Shown here piece by piece: positions 28,205 through 37,375 of a stretch of 64,000 nucleotides of DNA. The position numbers and the translations under genes are program-made. Below the pieces are notes generated by a model. It did not search any database, had not been told where the DNA came from, and worked only from the letters and a program-made list of their open reading frames with translations. The stretch is from positions 310,001 through 374,000 of the forward strand of contig JAKOVB010000027.1 of assembly GCA_029782295.1 (NCBI GenBank), given 5' to 3'. Numbering within the stretch: position 1 is the stretch's first letter; the number at the start of each line of letters is the position of its first letter. Origin of the DNA: Pseudomonadota bacterium. GTDB lineage: Bacteria; Pseudomonadota; Gammaproteobacteria; Burkholderiales; Methylophilaceae.

Positions 28205-29856
28205 AACGCCCCCTCAGGCTCAGGCTGTATTTCCGGGGGAGTGCCAATGGGCAGGACGATGGTTACGATAGAACCGCCGTCCGACGGTGTATCTATAAGA
28301 ATCTTGCCGCCGTGGGCATCCATGATGGCCTTGCATATTGCGAGCCCCATTCCTACCCCCGGCTGCTTAGATTCTGCATCCCCCCGACTGAACATCTGGA
28401 ACAAGCGCTCCTGCTGATCTACAGGAAAGCCTTGGCCATGGTCACGGACTGAGATGCAGGCATATTCGTTGCTCAGGAACCCGTGAATTTCAATTGATTG
28501 GCCTGCAGAAGAATACTTGGAGGCGTTTTCTATCAGATTGCACAGTACACGCTCAATCAGCACCGCATCAAAGTTGACCAGCGGCAATCCGGCGTCCAGT
28601 TGAACGGTGATTGGGTGGTGCGACAACGCGGGTTTAAGCAACTTGAGTGAAGCGCCAACGACATCTTCAAACAACTGCCATTCCTTGCGTAACTCAACCT
28701 TGCCTGCATGTAGCCTCGCCATATCAAGCAGGTTGCTGAGAAGGTTGTTCATGGTTCTCGCCTGTTCACGGATCGCACTGGCTGAATCATGAATCTTGGC
28801 ATCCTTGGCTTCTGTGGAAATGGCCAAGGCATCCGACATCCCCACCAACCCGGTCAAAGGCGTTCTGAGATCATGCGACAGCGCAGAAAGAATGGAACTT
28901 CTCAGTCGCTCGGAAGCGATTTCAACTTGTTTGGTCTGCGCCAATTCGACGTAGTGCAAGCGCTCCAATGCGATCAGCACCAAGTCAGCCACAGCTGCCA
29001 ACTGTCTCTGGTCCACTGAAAGCCTATCCTCTTGATAGCCAGGTTCTTCATTCAGCAACAACACGCCATATTGTTTAGCGATTGATTTGATGGGGATGAC
29101 GTACCCTTGTCTGCCATCTGGGGACAGTTGGCTGATATTGACCAATGAATCTTGCTGGAGCGCCGAGTGCGCCAAGCCTTGTGTCAAAACATCAAATTTA
29201 AGCGCGGTGAAGTTGCCGTCTGCATTCATTAGATGCAAGGAAGCCTGATATTCTTGACTGGCAAAATACTTTTTGACGACTTCCTCAACTATGTCGATGG
29301 AAGATGCGCCTGCTAAATCACGAGCTAGTTCGTAGAGTCGATGCGTATCCTGCTCACGATTATCTGCTTCCAGCGCCTGTTGCTGGAGCCTCGTGGTGAG
29401 ATGCGCAGTGGTCAAGCCGACACCCAACATGACGAAAAACGTCACCAGATACTGGGCATCATGGACTGCAAATGAGAATCTTGGCGGGACAAAGAAAACA
29501 TCGAACAATGCCACGGCAAGAACTGCCGACATGATGGCTGGACCTCGACCCAACTTGAATGCAACAAGAAAAACCACCAACAGGAACACCATCACAATAT
29601 TGGCAAGATCCAAATAGTGAAGCAGCGGTGTTGAAGCCAAGGTCACGAACGCGAGAATAAAAATCGCGAATACATAACTGCTTGCACCGAATTTAGTATT
29701 GCTTGGCATTCCCAGGACGACAGGCTTTCCTGATAATTCATTGACGCCTAGGATGCGCTTCTCGGTGCAAAAATTGTGTAAAAAAGTTGTGAGTTTGATG
29801 GGCGCTCGCACTTGAACATTAACGACTGCAATGTCTGCACAGCCGAATTTGACCAT
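28201..29856 (-). CDS. Short KdpD-like sensor histidine kinase lacking the N-terminal sensor half
   Basis: Up to 551 aa. It contains the four-helix DUF4118 membrane segment (YVFAIFILAFVTLASTPLLH onward), a GAF-like region and a complete kinase core: H-box ALSHDLRTPLTGLVGM, N-box NLIENASKYS, G1 RDHGQGFPVDQQER and G2 GVGMGLAICKAI. Full KdpD (~900 aa) starts with a Walker-type KdpD domain and a Usp domain; neither is present. The first ~30 codons lie inside the MITE-like repeat, so the true start may be later (ATG at 29709). It may be a natural short form or a truncation made by the element. Confidence 0.8.
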   Translation of the reverse strand: MVKFGCADIAVVNVQVRAPIKLTTFLHNFCTEKRILGVNELSGKPVVLGMPSNTKFGASSYVFAIFILAFVTLASTPLLHYLDLANIVMVFLLVVFLVAFKLGRGPAIMSAVLAVALFDVFFVPPRFSFAVHDAQYLVTFFVMLGVGLTTAHLTTRLQQQALEADNREQDTHRLYELARDLAGASSIDIVEEVVKKYFASQEYQASLHLMNADGNFTALKFDVLTQGLAHSALQQDSLVNISQLSPDGRQGYVIPIKSIAKQYGVLLLNEEPGYQEDRLSVDQRQLAAVADLVLIALERLHYVELAQTKQVEIASERLRSSILSALSHDLRTPLTGLVGMSDALAISTEAKDAKIHDSASAIREQARTMNNLLSNLLDMARLHAGKVELRKEWQLFEDVVGASLKLLKPALSHHPITVQLDAGLPLVNFDAVLIERVLCNLIENASKYSSAGQSIEIHGFLSNEYACISVRDHGQGFPVDQQERLFQMFSRGDAESKQPGVGMGLAICKAIMDAHGGKILIDTPSDGGSIVTIVLPIGTPPEIQPEPEGAL

Positions 29857-29919
29857 CCAAAATTGCCTGCCCTAAAGCCGACGTTCGTCAATGTCTCCTT
29901 CGGGTCGTTAGCAGACATT
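29830..29919. mobile_element. MITE-like element, right copy flanking the kdpDE-kup operon
   Basis: 90 bp bounded by AATGTCTGC (29830-29838) and GCAGACATT (29911-29919), in opposite orientation to the copy at 25511. The module-proximal 20 bp (29826-29845) match the left copy perfectly. It overlaps the 5' end of the kinase reading frame. Confidence 0.6.
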
Positions 29920-29985
29920 GAACGAAACAAAAGCCAGCTAATACGGGCTTTCTGTTTAGTTGCAATTTATGGTGTCACCCACAAC

Positions 29986-30011
29986 AAAAAACCGGCTTGC
30001 GCCGGTTTTTT
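29986..30011 (-). terminator. nrdJb terminator
   Basis: AAAAAACCGGC-TTGC-GCCGGTTTTTT, a perfect stem with T-tracts on both strands, immediately after the nrdJb stop codon. A copy sits at 24738-24763. Confidence 0.9.
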
Positions 30012-30012
30012 G

Positions 30013-30732
30013 TCATCCGCACTTGCTTTCGCCGCAGTTCAAACAAGTCAGGCATCCATCCATGATGATGGCGGCCTTGGTGTTGCACTTCTTGCAGAGC
30101 TGGGCACCGGGCGGGAAGCCATCGGCATTGGTTTGTTCACCGGCGGCTTTGTACTGTTTTTCCATGTACTCAGCCTTCTTTTCCTCGATCAGCTTTTTCT
30201 GGTGCTCATCAGGGCCGGACTTCTTCAGCATGCCGATTTCCTGCAGGTGCTGTTCCACCACTTCACCGATCTCGGCCACCAGGCTGGGGATGTACTTGCC
30301 GCCCTTTTTGAAGTAACCGCCGTTGGGGTCGAACACGCTGTGCAGTTCTTCAACCAGGAAGGTGATGTCGCCGCCCTTGCGGAACACGGCGGACATCACG
30401 CGGGTCAGCGCGACGATCCACTGGAAGTGCTCCATGTTCTTGGAGTTGATGAAGATCTCGAACGGGCGACGGTGTTCCTGAGGCGTGCCCTCGTTGAGCA
30501 CGATGTCGTTGATCGTGATGTAGAGCGCATGCTCGGTAACCGGGGTCTTGACCTTGTAGGTGTTGCCCACCAGCTTTTCCGGGCGGCTGAGCGGCTCGCC
30601 CATCTGGTAAACCTCGGCCTTGGGGGCGACCGCCTGTTGCGCTGCCTGGGTAGCGGCCAGTTCGGCCTTGGCCTTGTCTTCCTCGGTCAGGACGTTGTAA
30701 CCGGTAATTTTCTTTTCGATTTTGATTGCCAT
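30013..30732 (-). CDS. nrdJb: Class II ribonucleotide reductase, NrdJb subunit
   Basis: 239 aa. In bacteria such as Pseudomonas the adenosylcobalamin-dependent reductase is split into NrdJa (catalytic) and NrdJb (C-terminal). This protein has the expected features: KVKTPVTEHALYITINDIVL, RPFEIFINSKNMEHFQW, and a C-terminal zinc-ribbon/redox cysteine set CKKCNTKAAIIMDGCLTCLN ending CGESKCG. Those cysteines re-reduce the active site. A strong GAGGAGAG ribosome-binding site precedes the ATG. It lies 27 bp after nrdJa and ends at a terminator. Confidence 0.93.
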   Translation of the reverse strand: MAIKIEKKITGYNVLTEEDKAKAELAATQAAQQAVAPKAEVYQMGEPLSRPEKLVGNTYKVKTPVTEHALYITINDIVLNEGTPQEHRRPFEIFINSKNMEHFQWIVALTRVMSAVFRKGGDITFLVEELHSVFDPNGGYFKKGGKYIPSLVAEIGEVVEQHLQEIGMLKKSGPDEHQKKLIEEKKAEYMEKQYKAAGEQTNADGFPPGAQLCKKCNTKAAIIMDGCLTCLNCGESKCG

Positions 30733-30759
30733 GATTATTTCTCTCCTCGGCCAGCCTGA

Positions 30760-32904
30760 TCAGAACTTGCCGTAGTAGCCCTCTTTCAGGGCATCGTACA
30801 GGTTGGCGGCGGTGTGGATTTCACCGTCGTATTCGATTTCCTCGTTACCCTTGCACTCGACCACGGAGCCATCCTCCAGGGTGAACTTGTAAGTGGTGTT
30901 CTCGAGATCCTTCTCGGTCACCAGCACGCCCTGGAAGGCTTCCGGGTTGAAGCGGAAGGTGGTGCAGCCCTTCAGGCCCTTTTCGTAGGCGTAGAAATAG
31001 ATGTCCTTGAAATCTTCGTACGGGTAGTCCGTCGGTACGTTGATGGTCTTGGAGATGGAGCTGTCGATCCACTTCTGTGCGGCGGCCTGGATGTCCACGT
31101 GCGCCTTGGCCGGGATAGTGGAGGAATCCACGAAGTACTCCGGCAGCTGTTCTTCCGGCTTGTCGGAGAACGGCATGGCGTTGGGGTTGATTAATTCACG
31201 ATACGCCAGCAGTTCGTAGGACCAGACGTCGACCTTTTCCTTGGACTTCTTGCCTTCGCGGATCACGTTGCGGCTGTAATGGTGCGCGAAGGATGGCTCG
31301 ATGCCGTTGGAGGCGTTGTTGCCCAAGCTGAGGGAGATGGTGCCGGTCGGGGCGATGGAACTGTGGTGCGTGAAGCGGACGCCCTTTTCGGCGATCTGCT
31401 TGCGCAGGGTTTCCGGGAACTGCTGCATGTACTTGCTGTACAGACCCAGCAGCACCTTGCCCTTGACCTTGTCGCCCAGCTTGATGCCGTCCTTCGCCAT
31501 TTCCGGACGCTTGGCCAGCAGGTCGGCCGTGATCTCGAACTCTTCGTCCATGATCGGGGCCGGACCCTTTTCCTCGGCCAGGTCCAGACCCACTTCCCAG
31601 CCGGTTTCGGCCATGACGCGGGTCACTTCCTCGGTGAACTTGACCGATTCGGCGGAGCCATAAGGCATTTTCAGCATGGTCAGGGTGGAACCCAGACCCA
31701 GATAGCCCATGCCGTGGCGGCGCTTGCGCATGATTTCGGCTTGTTGCTGCGGCAGCGGCAGGCCGTTCACTTCGACCACGTTGTCCAGCATACGGGTGAA
31801 AGTCGCCACCACTTCACGGTATTCTTCCCAGTCGAAATGGGCCTGGTCGGTGAACGGCTGGCGCACGAAGCTGGTCAGGTTGACGGATCCCAGCAGGCAG
31901 GCGCCATACGGGGGCAGCGGCTGCTCGCCGCAGGGGTTGGTCGCGCGGATGTTCTCGCAGAACCAGTTGTTGTTCATCTCGTTGACCTTGTCGATCAGGA
32001 TGAAGCCCGGCTCGGCGAAGTCGTAGGTCGAGGTCATGATCACGTCCCACAGGCGGCGGGCCTTGATGATCTTGTAGACGCGGCAGGCAACCTTGCCGTC
32101 GGATTCGCGGGTCAGGTACTTGCCCTTGACCGGCCACTCGCGCCACACGACCTGGTTGTTGTCGGCGAGGTCGAGGTGGTCGGCTTCGGCTTCCTTGGCG
32201 GTCACCGGGAAGGCCAGCTTCCATTCGGCATCGGCCTTCACCGCTTCCATGAATTCGGCGGTAATCAGGGTGGACAGGTTGAACTGGCGCAGGCGACCGG
32301 CTTCGCGCTTGGCCTTGATGAAATCACCCACGTCCGGGTGGGAGATGTCAAACGTCGCCATCTGTGCGCCACGACGGCCACCGGCGGAGGAGACGGTGAA
32401 GCACATCTTGTCGTAGATATCCATGAAGGAGAGCGGGCCGGAGGTATAGGCACCGGCACCAGCCACGAATGCCCCCTTGGGACGCAGGGTAGAGAACTCG
32501 TAGCCGATCCCGCAACCGGCCTTCAGGGTCAGGCCGGCTTCATGGACTTTTTCCAGGATGCCGTCCATGGAGTCTTCCACGGTACCGGACACGGTACAGT
32601 TGATGGTGCTGGTGGCTGGCTTGTGCTCGAGCGCGCCGGCGTTGGAGGTGATGCGGCCGGCAGGAATGGCACCGCGGCGCAGCGCCCAGGCGAATTTTTC
32701 GTACCAGTAGGCACGCTTTTCCTCGGTTTCCTCGGCATCGGCCAACGCACGAGCGACACGCTGATAGGTGTCGTCCATGGTCTGATCGATGATCTCGCCC
32801 TTCTTGGTCTTGAGCCGATACTTCTTGTCCCAGATGTCGAGCGACACCGGTTGCATGGGCACTTCGCGTTCCGCCTTTTGTTCCACCTTGACCGCTTTCA
32901 ACAT
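30760..32904 (-). CDS. nrdJa: Class II (B12-dependent) ribonucleotide reductase, NrdJa catalytic subunit
   Basis: 714 aa from the ATG at 32904, chosen because GGAGGGGAAAAGGGAC lies directly upstream; the frame is open from 33003. Active-site elements include TINCTVSGTVEDS, AGCGIGYEFSTLRPKG and NPCGEQPLPPYGACLLGSVN (radical-site Cys and Glu), plus APTGTISLSLGNN. It reduces ribonucleoside di- or triphosphates using adenosylcobalamin and needs no oxygen. A TTGACG-N17-TATTGT promoter and a perfect NrdR-box-like palindrome lie upstream. No cobalamin riboswitch was recognised. Confidence 0.95.
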   Translation of the reverse strand: MLKAVKVEQKAEREVPMQPVSLDIWDKKYRLKTKKGEIIDQTMDDTYQRVARALADAEETEEKRAYWYEKFAWALRRGAIPAGRITSNAGALEHKPATSTINCTVSGTVEDSMDGILEKVHEAGLTLKAGCGIGYEFSTLRPKGAFVAGAGAYTSGPLSFMDIYDKMCFTVSSAGGRRGAQMATFDISHPDVGDFIKAKREAGRLRQFNLSTLITAEFMEAVKADAEWKLAFPVTAKEAEADHLDLADNNQVVWREWPVKGKYLTRESDGKVACRVYKIIKARRLWDVIMTSTYDFAEPGFILIDKVNEMNNNWFCENIRATNPCGEQPLPPYGACLLGSVNLTSFVRQPFTDQAHFDWEEYREVVATFTRMLDNVVEVNGLPLPQQQAEIMRKRRHGMGYLGLGSTLTMLKMPYGSAESVKFTEEVTRVMAETGWEVGLDLAEEKGPAPIMDEEFEITADLLAKRPEMAKDGIKLGDKVKGKVLLGLYSKYMQQFPETLRKQIAEKGVRFTHHSSIAPTGTISLSLGNNASNGIEPSFAHHYSRNVIREGKKSKEKVDVWSYELLAYRELINPNAMPFSDKPEEQLPEYFVDSSTIPAKAHVDIQAAAQKWIDSSISKTINVPTDYPYEDFKDIYFYAYEKGLKGCTTFRFNPEAFQGVLVTEKDLENTTYKFTLEDGSVVECKGNEEIEYDGEIHTAANLYDALKEGYYGKF

Positions 32905-32950
32905 GTCCCTTTTCCCCTCCTGCTTGTTTTTATTCAGAAAAATGTCAGAC

Positions 32951-32964
32951 CACAATATATTGTG
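32951..32964. promoter_or_regulatory. Candidate NrdR box
   Basis: CACAATATATTGTG is a perfect 14-bp palindrome fitting the NrdR-box shape (ACAC-w-ATATAT-w-GTGT). It lies between the predicted -10 and the nrdJa start, a good place for repression. A second box at the usual ~31-bp spacing was not evident. Confidence 0.65.
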
Positions 32965-32974
32965 ATTGAGCGAA

Positions 32975-33003
32975 ACAATAAACCCATCATTTGTGTGCGT
33001 CAA
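32975..33003 (-). promoter_or_regulatory. Predicted nrdJab promoter
   Basis: On the minus strand TTGACG (33003-32998) and TATTGT (32980-32975) with 17-bp spacing, ~70 bp ahead of the nrdJa ATG. Confidence 0.55.
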
Positions 33004-33142
33004 GCAAATATCACTACAGGTTTAAAATTATTTGCATTGACTTTCGCAAGCCCTTCGCAAGGCTGAAAGGCAACGAGCGTAAGCCCTCGCTCACCCATCA
33101 ATAGCCACGTTACATGGGGGCAATCTGTGCGAGAATTGGGCC

Positions 33143-34408
33143 ATGCCAAGATGGATCTATACCCTAGTACTGAACCTGCTCGTGCCCTTTGTGCTCATCA
33201 GATTGTGGTGGCGCGGCCGCAAGCAGCCCGAATACCGCCAGCACATCCCGGAACGCTTTGCCATCTACAAGACACCGTCACCGGAACGTCCGGTGATCTG
33301 GCTGCACGCCGTCTCGGTGGGAGAGACCCGGGCCGCAGCACCGCTGGTGGAGCAGCTACTGCGACATTACCCGGACTACCAGATACTGCTGACCCATGCC
33401 ACGCCGACCGGACGCGCGACAGGAGAACAGCTGTTCGGCGACCGCGTCATGCGCTGCTACCTGCCCTACGACCTGCCAGAGGCGATGGACATTTTTCTCG
33501 CGCACTACCGTCCCCGTCTGGGACTGCTGCTGGAAACCGAACTGTGGTTCAACCTGATCGACGCCTGCGACCGCAAACGCATCCCCCTGATGCTGGTGAA
33601 CGCCCGACTGTCCGAAAAATCGGCCCGTGGATACGCGAAGCTCGGCAAGCTGACTCGCAACGCGCTCGCCCAGCTGAAAGTCATCGCGGCACAGACGTAT
33701 GCCGACGCGGAGCGCCTGCGCGCGCTGGGCGCCGGGGATGTCCAGATCTGCGGCAACCTGAAGTTCGATGTTGTGCCCTCGCCTGAGGCAACCGCCAGCG
33801 GGGTCGCCCTGCGCCAGACATGCTTTCCGGATCGCCCCGTTCTCCTCGCCGCCAGCACACGCGAAGGCGAAGAAGCCCTGGTGCTGGACGCGGTCGCGAA
33901 GCTGGCTATTCCGGGATTGCTGACGGTGATCGTACCGCGCCATCCCCAGCGCTTCGAAGAGGTGGCCTCGCTGCTGAAAAAGCGCGAACTCGATTTTGTG
34001 CGGCGCTCTAGCCGCAGAGTGGTACCGGAGGAATGCCAGTACCTGCTGGGCGACAGCATGGGGGAAATGCATACCTATTATGCGGCCTGCGACGTGGCCT
34101 TCATCGGGGGCAGCCTGTTGCCTTTCGGCGGCCAGAACCTGATCGAGGCATGCATGATGGGCAAACCGGTACTGATCGGCCCCCATACCTACAATTTCGA
34201 AGCAGTCTCCAGAATGGCCACGGAATGCGACGCTGCAAGACAGGTGGCCGACCCCGAAGCACTGGCCTCGGCCATGGCAGAGCTTTTCGGAAACGAAACG
34301 CTGCGCAGGGAGATGGGGGAACGCGCCCTGTCCTTCAGCCGTAGCCAGGGCGGGGCTACCGAACGCATCATGGCCCTGATTGCACCGGTGCTACAACCCC
34401 TCGACTGA
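33143..34408 (+). CDS. waaA: 3-deoxy-D-manno-octulosonic acid (Kdo) transferase WaaA
   Basis: 421 aa, full length. There is an N-terminal membrane anchor (YTLVLNLLVPFVLIRLWW). The GT30/GT-B domain has WLHAVSVGETRAAAPLVEQL with the catalytic Glu, and LIDACDRKRIPLMLVNARLS. The C-terminal donor half is VAFIGGSLLPFGGQNLIEAC and GPHTYNFEAVS. It transfers Kdo from CMP-Kdo to lipid A precursor at the inner membrane, so the host makes LPS. Divergent from nrdJab; the stop is followed by a ~75-bp gap to a convergent gene. Confidence 0.96.
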   Translation: MPRWIYTLVLNLLVPFVLIRLWWRGRKQPEYRQHIPERFAIYKTPSPERPVIWLHAVSVGETRAAAPLVEQLLRHYPDYQILLTHATPTGRATGEQLFGDRVMRCYLPYDLPEAMDIFLAHYRPRLGLLLETELWFNLIDACDRKRIPLMLVNARLSEKSARGYAKLGKLTRNALAQLKVIAAQTYADAERLRALGAGDVQICGNLKFDVVPSPEATASGVALRQTCFPDRPVLLAASTREGEEALVLDAVAKLAIPGLLTVIVPRHPQRFEEVASLLKKRELDFVRRSSRRVVPEECQYLLGDSMGEMHTYYAACDVAFIGGSLLPFGGQNLIEACMMGKPVLIGPHTYNFEAVSRMATECDAARQVADPEALASAMAELFGNETLRREMGERALSFSRSQGGATERIMALIAPVLQPLD

Positions 34409-34484
34409 CTCCACCCAAATCAGTTCCCACAAGCCTGCACATGCAGATGCACGTAGCAGCCACTTGAGGGGCATGGGAACAAGA

Positions 34485-35042
34485 TTAGCGGATCAGGCGG
34501 GAAATCTGCTTGAAGGCATCCCCTTCGGCGACCTTGAGCCACTCGAAGACGACGGATTCGGTATTGCTGACTATGACCCCGGCATGGCGCAGGCGCGCCA
34601 TGGCATTGGCATGGTTGGCGGGATTTCTGGAAATGACGGCATCCTCGACCACGAATACCTGGTGCCCCGATTCGTGCAACTGCAGTGCGGTTTGCAGCAC
34701 GCAGATATGCGACTCCATCCCGGCGAGGATGAACTCCGAGCGCGTGTCGTCGACCAAATCGCTGAACGCGCTGTCCTCCAGACATGAAAAACAGGTTTTT
34801 TCGAGGCGAGTGTCCGGCTCCAGCCATTGCGTGAGCTGCGCCACGGTGGGACCGAGACCCTTGGGGTATTGCTCGGTATGGATGACTGGCACATTCAACA
34901 TCCGTGCAGACTGCAACAGGATGTCGCAATTCCTGAGCACCCCTTCCAGCGCTGGCGAAGGCATGACAGAACACAGCTTCTCCTGCACATCGATCAGGAG
35001 CAACTGGCTCTCGTAACGATTGGCCAGACCGGATTTCCTCAT
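34485..35042 (-). CDS. Isochorismatase-like cysteine hydrolase
   Basis: 185 aa. The catalytic triad pattern is visible: Asp in LLLIDVQEKL (residue ~18), Lys in RLEKTCFSCL, and the nucleophile Cys in LAGMESHICVLQTAL (residue ~114), followed by VFVVEDAVISRNPANH. This resembles the YcaC-type branch of isochorismatase hydrolases; the substrate is unknown. The start overlaps the stop of the upstream TolC-family gene by 4 bp, so both are on one transcript. Confidence 0.88.
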   Translation of the reverse strand: MRKSGLANRYESQLLLIDVQEKLCSVMPSPALEGVLRNCDILLQSARMLNVPVIHTEQYPKGLGPTVAQLTQWLEPDTRLEKTCFSCLEDSAFSDLVDDTRSEFILAGMESHICVLQTALQLHESGHQVFVVEDAVISRNPANHANAMARLRHAGVIVSNTESVVFEWLKVAEGDAFKQISRLIR

Positions 35043-36403
35043 GACCCTTCCAGCATCTGGTTGATCTCGGCCATGTCCTTGTCAGTGAGCACGCCCGCTG
35101 CCGCCTTGAGTTGCAGAACGCTCAGCAGAAAACTGTAGCGAGCCTGCAGCAAGTCGCGCTTGGCGCTGTATAGCTGCTGTTGCGCGTTGAGTACATCGAC
35201 GCTGGTTCGTACACCCACCTCGTATCCGAGGTTGGACGAATCCAGTTGGCTCTGGCTTGAAGTGAGCGCCTGCTCATAGGCCTTGACCTGCGCCACGGTG
35301 CTGGATACGTTGAGAAACGCCTGACGTGCCTGCAGATCGGCCTGGCGACGGGCAGTCTCAACATCGTCCTGTGCTTTCTGGCGATTGGCGGCGGCTTCGC
35401 GCTCCTTGGAAGTAATGGCGCCCCCCTGGTACACGGGCAACTGCACCTGCAGCCCGACGCTCAGAACACGCTGATCGGCGAGGTAACTGGCAGGATTGAC
35501 GCCCCCGTTGGCCCGGGTATCAGCGTAGCTGCCGACCACATCGACCGTCGGCAGGTTGCGGGCGTGGGCGCGCTCGATTTCCTGCGTCGCCAAGGCCAGC
35601 GCCTGCTGTTGCACGCGCAACGCCAGATTGTTCTGCTCGGCGAGCTCGACCCAGCTTTCCATGTCGGCTGGCTGCGGGATGGCCGTCTGGAGATTTCCCT
35701 TGGCGGTCGCGAGGCGACCTGGCAACTGGGTAGTGATCGCCTGGATGGAGCGCTTCTTCACTTCCAGGTCGTTGTTGGCTGCGATTTCCTGTGCCGTGGT
35801 GAGGTCGTAACGCGCCTGGGCTTCATGCACATCGGTAATGGTGGAAGTGCCGACCTCGAAATTGGCCTTGGCCTGCTCGAGCTGCTTGGTGATGGCGGCT
35901 TTCTGCGCCACGATCAGGTCGATCTTGTCCTGCGCCAGCAGCACGTCGAAATAAGCCTGGGCCACCCGCAACGCCAGGTCCTGACGTGAAACGTTGAGTT
36001 GCTCCTCGGCCTGCGCGACCTGCGTCTTCGACTGTTCATACTGCACGCTGTTTTCCTTCCGGAACAGCGGATGGGTGACGTTCAGGTTATAGCCATAGGT
36101 TTCGAACGATTCCGAACCGCCCCTGCCAAAGAAGGAAGTGGTTCCCTTGTACTCGACGTCGGTATTGGAATGTGTGGCGTTGGCACCTGCCGTGACGGTG
36201 GGCAAAGTAAGCGCCCGGCCCTGCACCAGCTTTTCCTGTGCGGCACGACGGGCACTCTGTGCAGAGGCCCAGTTGGGATCGTTGACCTGCGCCTGCTGGT
36301 AGATTTCCATCAGGTTCTGTGTCTGTCCCGCCATGACACTGCCGGCAGAGAACAGCATGGCCACACAGGTAGCTTTCAGGCCGGATTGCAAAATTTGTTT
36401 CAT
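35039..36403 (-). CDS. TolC-family outer membrane channel protein
   Basis: 454 aa from the ATG at 36403. The signal peptide MKQILQSGLKATCVAMLFSA is cut after VMA. Two OEP repeats follow, with long amphipathic helices (QAQVNDPNWASAQSARRAAQ; LAQDKIDLIVAQKAAITKQL; YEQALTSSQSQLDSSNLGYE; GVRTSVDVLNAQQQLYSAKR). This is the TolC/TIGR01844 type used by type I secretion and efflux pumps. No inner-membrane pump is adjacent; the HlyD-RbbA exporter at 18.6-23.6 kb is one possible partner. Divergent from uppP. Confidence 0.93.
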   Translation of the reverse strand: MKQILQSGLKATCVAMLFSAGSVMAGQTQNLMEIYQQAQVNDPNWASAQSARRAAQEKLVQGRALTLPTVTAGANATHSNTDVEYKGTTSFFGRGGSESFETYGYNLNVTHPLFRKENSVQYEQSKTQVAQAEEQLNVSRQDLALRVAQAYFDVLLAQDKIDLIVAQKAAITKQLEQAKANFEVGTSTITDVHEAQARYDLTTAQEIAANNDLEVKKRSIQAITTQLPGRLATAKGNLQTAIPQPADMESWVELAEQNNLALRVQQQALALATQEIERAHARNLPTVDVVGSYADTRANGGVNPASYLADQRVLSVGLQVQLPVYQGGAITSKEREAAANRQKAQDDVETARRQADLQARQAFLNVSSTVAQVKAYEQALTSSQSQLDSSNLGYEVGVRTSVDVLNAQQQLYSAKRDLLQARYSFLLSVLQLKAAAGVLTDKDMAEINQMLEGS

Positions 36404-36574
36404 GATTGACTCACAATTATTCACGTATCGCACAAAGTCTGGCACATAATTCATTGTTTGAAAAGGGTTGATGGCCATTTTTGAAGACTTCTGACTTTTC
36501 ATCCAATTGTCATTTTATCGCCATGAAGCAGTATTGTGACGGTGTAGAATGACATATTTACCTGAAACCAAGCC

Positions 36575-37375
36575 ATGGACCTGATTCTTCTTCTCAAAGC
36601 CTTCCTGCTCGGCATCGTCGAAGGGGCGACCGAATTCCTGCCCGTCTCCAGCACGGGCCACCTGATCATCGTCGGCGACCTGCTGAATTTCAACGACGAC
36701 CGCGGCAAGGTATTCGAGATCGTGATCCAGCTTGGCGCGATTCTGGCAGTATGCTGGGAATATCGGGCTCGCATCGGCCACACGATCGTCAGCATGATGA
36801 CAGAGACCTCCTCGAAGCGACTCGCCGTCAACCTGCTGGTGGCGTTCATGCCGGCGGCAGTGCTGGGCCTGGCGTTCCACCATGCCATCAAGACCTACCT
36901 TTTTTCCCCGATCACCGTCGCCATCGCGTTGATCATCGGCGGCTTCGCCATTCTCGCCGTGGAAAAATACGCGCCTGAAGCGGACACCCCAGAGGTCGAT
37001 GACATGGATTGGAAGCATGCGCTCAAGGTCGGTTTCGCGCAAACCCTGGCGCTGTTCCCCGGGGTCTCCCGCGCCGGCGCCACCATCCTCGGCGGCGTGG
37101 TGTTCGGCCTGTCGCGCAAGGCCGCAACCGAGTTTTCCTTCTTTCTCGCGATTCCCGTCATGTTTGCCGCGACCACCCTGGACGTCTACAAAAGCCGCGA
37201 CCTGCTGGGCGCCGCCGACCTGGACGTGTTCGCGGTCGGGTTCATCACTGCCTTTTTCAGCGCGTTGCTGATCGTACGTGGCCTGCTGCGCTATGTCGCG
37301 CATCATGATTTCCGTGCCTTTGCCTGGTATCGCATCGTCTTCGGCACGCTGGTGCTGGGTTACTTCTGGCCATGA
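36575..37375 (+). CDS. uppP: Undecaprenyl-diphosphatase UppP (BacA)
   Basis: 266 aa, with about eight membrane helices. Both signature motifs are intact: [20 protein letters not shown] near residue 15 and [20 protein letters not shown] near residue 160. It dephosphorylates undecaprenyl pyrophosphate to recycle the carrier lipid for peptidoglycan and O-antigen synthesis. The stop overlaps the next gene by 4 bp, so it is coupled with the ExoD-like gene. Confidence 0.96.
   Translation: MDLILLLKAFLLGIVEGATEFLPVSSTGHLIIVGDLLNFNDDRGKVFEIVIQLGAILAVCWEYRARIGHTIVSMMTETSSKRLAVNLLVAFMPAAVLGLAFHHAIKTYLFSPITVAIALIIGGFAILAVEKYAPEADTPEVDDMDWKHALKVGFAQTLALFPGVSRAGATILGGVVFGLSRKAATEFSFFLAIPVMFAATTLDVYKSRDLLGAADLDVFAVGFITAFFSALLIVRGLLRYVAHHDFRAFAWYRIVFGTLVLGYFWP

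Noticed and set aside
31279-33066. 595-codon plus-strand open frame opposite nrdJa
   Set aside because: Long antisense frame caused by GC-rich codon bias; nrdJa has all class II reductase motifs.
32905-33142. Possible cobalamin riboswitch ahead of the B12-dependent reductase
   Set aside because: No B12-box-like sequence or suitable multi-stem fold was recognisable, and the space is short; a palindromic NrdR box explains regulation better.
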